The notes under the pieces were generated by a model. The model worked only from the letters and a program-made list of their open reading frames with translations, was not told the DNA's origin and did no database searches. Made by a program: the position numbers and the translations under genes. From the NCBI GenBank assembly GCA_026713925.1, contig JAPONM010000032.1, positions 1-64,000 on the forward strand: 64,000 nucleotides of DNA, in the 5' to 3' direction. The DNA is from Gammaproteobacteria bacterium. GTDB lineage: Bacteria > Pseudomonadota > Gammaproteobacteria > UBA4575. Shown here one piece after another: positions 60,287-64,000 of the stretch. Position 1 is the first letter of the stretch. Every line of letters starts with the position of its first letter.

Positions 60287-60544
60287 ATCTCCCGAATGAC
60301 CCTTGAAAGTCCGGGTCACAGCAAATTCTCCAAGCTTATGACCTACCATGTTTTCATTGATTAGTATGGGCACGTGTTGACGGCCATTATGCACAGCGAT
60401 AGTGACACCTACCATCTCCGGTACAACAAAAGACCGTCGAGACCATGTCTTGATGGGCTTGCGATCATTGTTAGCCACTGCCTTTTCCACCTTTCTCATC
60501 AAATGATGATCGACAAACGGGCCCTTACGTAATGATCTTGGCAT
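60272..60544 (-). CDS. rpsS: Ribosomal protein S19
   Basis: S19 is in the 30S head. From the ATG at 60544 the product [20 protein letters not shown] has 90 residues, with [20 protein letters not shown] and [20 protein letters not shown]. The last residues, GDRKAR, lie within the partial third copy of the 59-bp repeat, but the family normally ends in a similar basic tail. Confidence 0.97.
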   Translation of the reverse strand: MPRSLRKGPFVDHHLMRKVEKAVANNDRKPIKTWSRRSFVVPEMVGVTIAVHNGRQHVPILINENMVGHKLGEFAVTRTFKGHSGDRKAR

Positions 60545-60576
60545 TCGGTAAACTCTCTTAATCAAAAACCGTCAAT

Positions 60577-61404
60577 TTATCTTTTGTTTCTTCGTCGTAC
60601 AATCAGGCGGTCTGTACGGTGATTCTTCCTGGTTTTAAACCCTTTGGTTGGCATTGCCCATGGTGATACAGGATGACGTCCACCAGAAGTACGACCCTCA
60701 CCGCCGCCATGCGGATGATCCACTGGATTCATGGCCACTCCCCGGACCGTTGGACGGATGCCACGCCAGCGTTTTGCGCCAGCCTTTCCGAGCTTACGCA
60801 AGTTGTGCTCACTGTTACCAACTTCCCCTATCGTTGCACGGCAGTCCAGGAGCACCTTGCGTGTTTCACCCGAGCGTAAACGCAATGTGGCATAATTGCC
60901 CTCGCGCGCCACAATCTGAATTGCAGCGCCTGCACTGCGCCCTATCTGTGCCCCTTTTCCTGGCTTCATTTCTATACAGTGCACTACAGTTCCCACTGGA
61001 ATGCTTCGCAACGGTAGAGTATTACCGACTTTAATTGGCACCTGCTTGCCTGAAATAACCTGGCTGGGCGACTCCAGGCTTCTGGGTGCAATAATGTAGC
61101 GCCGTTCTCCATCAGAGTACTTGAGTAACGCTATATTCGCACTGCGGTTCGGGTCATATTCAATTCTTTCCACCTGTGCAGAAATATCATCTTTATCACG
61201 TTTGAAATCGATTACCCGATATCGCCGCTTGTGCCCACCACCCCGATGCCGTGTAGTGATACGACCGGCATTATTGCGCCCGCCACGACTGCCTTTATCA
61301 CGCAATAGAGATTTACAGGGCCCACCCTTGTGCAGACCAGGTGTCGTAACCTGCACAGTGAAACGTCGACCGGCTGATGTGGGCTTTGCTTTTACGACTG
61401 CCAT
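60577..61404 (-). CDS. rplB: Ribosomal protein L2
   Basis: L2 is a large core 50S protein near the peptidyl transferase centre. The 275-residue product starts [20 protein letters not shown], has [20 protein letters not shown], and the conserved [20 protein letters not shown]. Confidence 0.99.
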   Translation of the reverse strand: MAVVKAKPTSAGRRFTVQVTTPGLHKGGPCKSLLRDKGSRGGRNNAGRITTRHRGGGHKRRYRVIDFKRDKDDISAQVERIEYDPNRSANIALLKYSDGERRYIIAPRSLESPSQVISGKQVPIKVGNTLPLRSIPVGTVVHCIEMKPGKGAQIGRSAGAAIQIVAREGNYATLRLRSGETRKVLLDCRATIGEVGNSEHNLRKLGKAGAKRWRGIRPTVRGVAMNPVDHPHGGGEGRTSGGRHPVSPWAMPTKGFKTRKNHRTDRLIVRRRNKR

Positions 61405-61419
61405 AACGAATTCATGTTG

Positions 61420-61716
61420 TTAGCTAAACCCGCCAAAATTGATATCATTTCCTGATTCCAGGGTGACTACCGCTTTTTTCCAATCAGAACGCTTGCCTGG
61501 TCGTTTACCAAAATTCTTGCGCTTGCCCTTCATGCTGATCGTGTTGACCTCAGCTACCTTCACATCAAACAGTTTCTCTACAGCCTGTTTGATTTCACTT
61601 TTTTTGGCATCACTTATGACACGGAACACATGCTGGTTGTTCTTGTCAGCACTCAGAGCCGACTTCTCAGAGACATGAGGAGACAACAGAACAGACATGA
61701 TACGTTCCTCATTCAT
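61420..61716 (-). CDS. rplW: Ribosomal protein L23
   Basis: L23 is at the tunnel exit and binds trigger factor and SRP. The product from 61716 starts [20 protein letters not shown] and has [20 protein letters not shown] and [18 protein letters not shown]. The ATG overlaps the rplD stop; a frame to 61725 exists. Confidence 0.97.
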   Translation of the reverse strand: MNEERIMSVLLSPHVSEKSALSADKNNQHVFRVISDAKKSEIKQAVEKLFDVKVAEVNTISMKGKRKNFGKRPGKRSDWKKAVVTLESGNDINFGGFS

Positions 61717-62318
61717 TGCAGCCACTTTTCAATTGCCTGCAGCGCACTCCTGGTGACGATCACATGCCGGAACTTAAACAGGCTGACAGGATCCAGTCCA
61801 CCCACCTCTGCAACATCAACATATGGAAGATTGCGTACAGAGAGATACAAATTTTTATCGGCTTCTTCTGTAATAATCAATGCGGATACAACTTCTAGAT
61901 TTTCCAACTGCTCCAGGGCCTGCTTGGTGCTAGGCTCGGTTACTGTAAATGCTTCGACAACATGCAAGCATTTCTGGCGAACCAATTCTGAGAACATGCT
62001 GGCATAGGCCGCACGGACCATTTTTTTGTTCAGCTTTTGTTTGTGCTTGCGTGGTCTCGCCGCAAAGGTCACTCCACCGGAACGCCATAAGGGGCTGCTG
62101 GATGTACCTGCACGTGCACGGCCTGTTCCCTTTTGTCGCCATGGTTTGGCACCACCTCCCCTGACGTCACTCCGGCTTTTATTTGCCTTGGTTCCACTGC
62201 GAGCACCGGCAAGATATGCAGTCACGGCCTGATGGACCAGAGGTTCATTGAAACTCCTTGCAAAGATATCGTCCGATACCGTTACCGTGGATTTTGTATT
62301 GAATACCGCGAGTTCCAT
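61713..62318 (-). CDS. rplD: Ribosomal protein L4
   Basis: L4 lines the exit tunnel and in E. coli represses the S10 operon through the leader. The 201-residue product [20 protein letters not shown] has [20 protein letters not shown] and [20 protein letters not shown]. It follows rplC by 13 bases. Confidence 0.98.
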   Translation of the reverse strand: MELAVFNTKSTVTVSDDIFARSFNEPLVHQAVTAYLAGARSGTKANKSRSDVRGGGAKPWRQKGTGRARAGTSSSPLWRSGGVTFAARPRKHKQKLNKKMVRAAYASMFSELVRQKCLHVVEAFTVTEPSTKQALEQLENLEVVSALIITEEADKNLYLSVRNLPYVDVAEVGGLDPVSLFKFRHVIVTRSALQAIEKWLQ

Positions 62319-62331
62319 GCTTCAATCACCA

Positions 62332-63036
62332 CTAGGCTTCATTTGCACCAGGTTCTTCTGAAGAATCCGCAGGCTTCCCCTGATCAGGAATATTGACTTC
62401 ACTGGCATGAGCAGGACGTACTACCACATCCCCGCCTGTGGCCCCTGGTACTGAACCTTTTATCAATAGCAGGTTTTTCCCTTCATCGACCTGTACAATT
62501 TTTAAATTTTTCGTTGTCACACGTACTCCGCCCATTTGGCCTGCCATTTTCTTTCCCTTGAATACATGGCCAGGATCCTGGCACTGTCCTGTAGAACCCA
62601 GTGCACGATGCGATATGGAGTTCCCGTGCGTTGCATCCTGCATTCGAAAGTTGTGGCGCTTGACAGAACCTGCAAAACCCTTGCCTTTTGACACACCAGA
62701 TACAGAAACTTTCTGACCAACAGAAAACAACCCAACACCTAGCTCCGATCCAACATCAAAGGCTTCCAGCTGTTCCTTCTCTGACCTGAATTCGCGTAAA
62801 CCCCTTCCAGCCTGAACACCTGCCTTTGCAAAATGGCCAGATGCAGGCCTGTTAATACCTGAGGCTTTCTTGGCGCCGTAGGTCACCTGTATCGCATCAT
62901 AGCCATCAACTTCATGCCGACGAACCAGTGTGACCCGGTTGCAGGGCATGTGCAGAACTGTAACGGAAACAGACTCACCCGCTTCCGTGAAAACGCGCGT
63001 CATGCCAACTTTTTTTCCAACAAGTCCTAAAGCCAT
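62332..63036 (-). CDS. rplC: Ribosomal protein L3
   Basis: L3 is an early 50S assembly protein. The 234-residue product starts [20 protein letters not shown], with [20 protein letters not shown] and SIGQCQDPG-like [20 protein letters not shown]. About 17 acidic residues at the end ([14 protein letters not shown]) extend beyond the usual L3 length. Confidence 0.98.
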   Translation of the reverse strand: MALGLVGKKVGMTRVFTEAGESVSVTVLHMPCNRVTLVRRHEVDGYDAIQVTYGAKKASGINRPASGHFAKAGVQAGRGLREFRSEKEQLEAFDVGSELGVGLFSVGQKVSVSGVSKGKGFAGSVKRHNFRMQDATHGNSISHRALGSTGQCQDPGHVFKGKKMAGQMGGVRVTTKNLKIVQVDEGKNLLLIKGSVPGATGGDVVVRPAHASEVNIPDQGKPADSSEEPGANEA

Positions 63037-63233
63037 ATCTGCACTACATACGATTCAAAGTGAACAAGAGTTTTACCTCTCCGGATAACCGCGACCCGGC
63101 ATGGGTTCCCCCATGCCGGGTCGCAGCAAACTCCACATTATCCCAAATTTCAAAGTTTCAGGAAAGTATTTTCTTTATACTCAGTCTTTACCAGATTTGC
63201 TTGCTTTAACCCCCCGCCTGAACTGCAGAACCG
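63037..63233 (-). promoter_or_regulatory. Long rpsJ-rplC gap with strong hairpin and possible promoter
   Basis: The gap is 197 bases, while rpsJ and rplC are usually separated by some tens of bases. It holds a perfect 15-bp inverted repeat GCGACCCGGCATGGG/CCCATGCCGGGTCGC at 63091-63105 and 63110-63124 with a TTCC loop, without a T run on either side. Upstream on the minus strand GATAAT (63142-63137) follows TTTCCT at 17 bases. Downstream GGAGAGG (63082-63076) precedes a TTG mini frame (MFTLNRM, 63067-63044). This fits a transcript leader, but that is inferred. Confidence 0.45.
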
Positions 63234-63548
63234 TCAACTCAGCTTAATCTGCACATCGACACCAGCCGCCAAGTCTAGCTTCATCAGGGCATCCACTGTT
63301 TTATCAGTAGGCTCAACAATGTCCATGATTCGCTTGTGCGTTCGAATCTCGTATTGATCGCGGGCATTCTTGTCAACATGCGGTGAAATCAGTATGGTAA
63401 AACGCTCTTTCTTTGTCGGCAATGGAATTGGACCTTTTACCCTTGCACCGGTTCGCTTAGCTGTCTCTACAATTTCACTTGCAGAGCGGTCTATCAAACG
63501 GTGATCAAATGCCTTCAGGCGAATCCGTATTGTCTGTCCTGTAGCCAT
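63234..63548 (-). CDS. rpsJ: Ribosomal protein S10 (NusE)
   Basis: S10 is also the antitermination factor NusE. The 104-residue protein [20 protein letters not shown] has [20 protein letters not shown] and [20 protein letters not shown], and the terminal [19 protein letters not shown]. It lies 30 bases after tuf. Confidence 0.98.
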   Translation of the reverse strand: MATGQTIRIRLKAFDHRLIDRSASEIVETAKRTGARVKGPIPLPTKKERFTILISPHVDKNARDQYEIRTHKRIMDIVEPTDKTVDALMKLDLAAGVDVQIKLS

Positions 63549-63578
63549 CTTGAATATTTCTGTTTGACCAGCCTCCAG

Positions 63579-64000
63579 TTACTCAATAATCTTTGATACT
63601 TTCCCTGCCCCTACGGTACGCCCGCCTTCGCGAATTGCGAAACGCAGACCCTTTTCCATAGCAATCGGGGCAATCAAGGAAACCACCATATGTATGTTAT
63701 CCCCCGGCATTACCATCTCAGTGCCACTGGGAAGGTCAACTGCACCTGTAACGTCGGTGGTACGGAAGTAGAACTGGGGGCGGTAGCCGTTGAAAAACGG
63801 AGTATGCCGTCCACCTTCTTCCTTGCTGAGGATGTAGACTTCAGCCTCAAACTTTGTATGCGGGGTAATACTGCCCGGCTTGCACAATACCTGCCCACGC
63901 TCAACTTCATCTCGTTTGGTACCTCGTAACAGCACACCCACATTATCACCTGCCTGGCCTTGGTCAAGCAGCTTGCGAAACATTTCAACACCCGTGCAGA
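63579..64000 (-). CDS. tuf: Elongation factor Tu, C-terminal part (cut by window edge)
   Basis: EF-Tu delivers aminoacyl-tRNA to the ribosome. The visible part (about 140 residues) covers the end of domain 2 and domain 3: [80 protein letters not shown]. An internal Met at 63983 is not the start; the gene continues past the window. The fusA-tuf-rpsJ order is standard. Confidence 0.97.
   Translation of the reverse strand, partial: CTGVEMFRKLLDQGQAGDNVGVLLRGTKRDEVERGQVLCKPGSITPHTKFEAEVYILSKEEGGRHTPFFNGYRPQFYFRTTDVTGAVDLPSGTEMVMPGDNIHMVVSLIAPIAMEKGLRFAIREGGRTVGAGKVSKIIE

Noticed and set aside
63579-63983. A complete short EF-Tu-like gene starting at 63983
   Set aside because: The frame is open beyond this Met to the window edge and the sequence is the middle of EF-Tu; it is a partial gene.

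Overview
The window reads as ordinary chromosome of a gammaproteobacterium of moderate G+C. The gene sets and their order support this: yebC-ruvC-ruvA-ruvB-ybgC-tolQRAB-pal-cpoB-queE-queC, miaB-ybeZ-ybeY-corC-lnt, leuS-lptE-holA-nadD, rng-yhdP-nit-tldD-pmbA, and a complete S10-spc-alpha ribosomal block including rpmJ, rpmD and rpsN of the zinc-free type. The species cannot be named from sequence alone. Most genes lie on the minus strand.

Region 1 (1-640) is the edge of an integrated element: the first 133 codons of a tyrosine integrase lie just 3' of a tRNA-Lys(UUU), the classic layout of an island inserted at a tRNA end. Region 2 (706-14229) holds envelope and repair functions transcribed right to left: acylphosphatase, FmdB-type zinc ribbon, aspS, nudB, a small lipase-like hydrolase, yebC, ruvCAB, ybgC, Tol-Pal and queuosine synthesis. 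Region 3 (14342-18671) has arsC-like, hda, a CDP-alcohol phosphatidyltransferase, and the divergent purM-purN-DUF3108 operon. Region 4 (18685-35029) has pmbA/tldD, a nitrilase, yhdP, rng, nadD, proA, holA, a beta-hydroxyacid dehydrogenase on the other strand, lptE and leuS. The rsfS gene expected after nadD is missing; only a possible remnant is seen.

Region 5 (35160-41811) is manC followed by the lnt-corC-ybeY-ybeZ-miaB cluster. Region 6 (41812-45861) is the accessory part: an FkbM methyltransferase, ssb, and a divergent pair of small kinase-fold proteins of the lipopolysaccharide-kinase type, placed between ssb and uvrA. It probably modifies surface glycans, but this is inference. Region 7 (45862-49546) is uvrA and a SAM hydroxide adenosyltransferase. 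Region 8 (49584-64000) is the ribosomal protein block, ending in a partial tuf.

The most unusual sequence features are a 59-bp tandem duplication at the rpsS-rplV junction that creates an 18-codon minicistron copying the L22 N-terminus, a 15-bp perfect hairpin in an unusually long rpsJ-rplC gap, inverted repeats over the integrase start, and the kinase/FkbM cassette around ssb. No clearly new multigene system is visible; the kinase/FkbM cassette is the nearest candidate.
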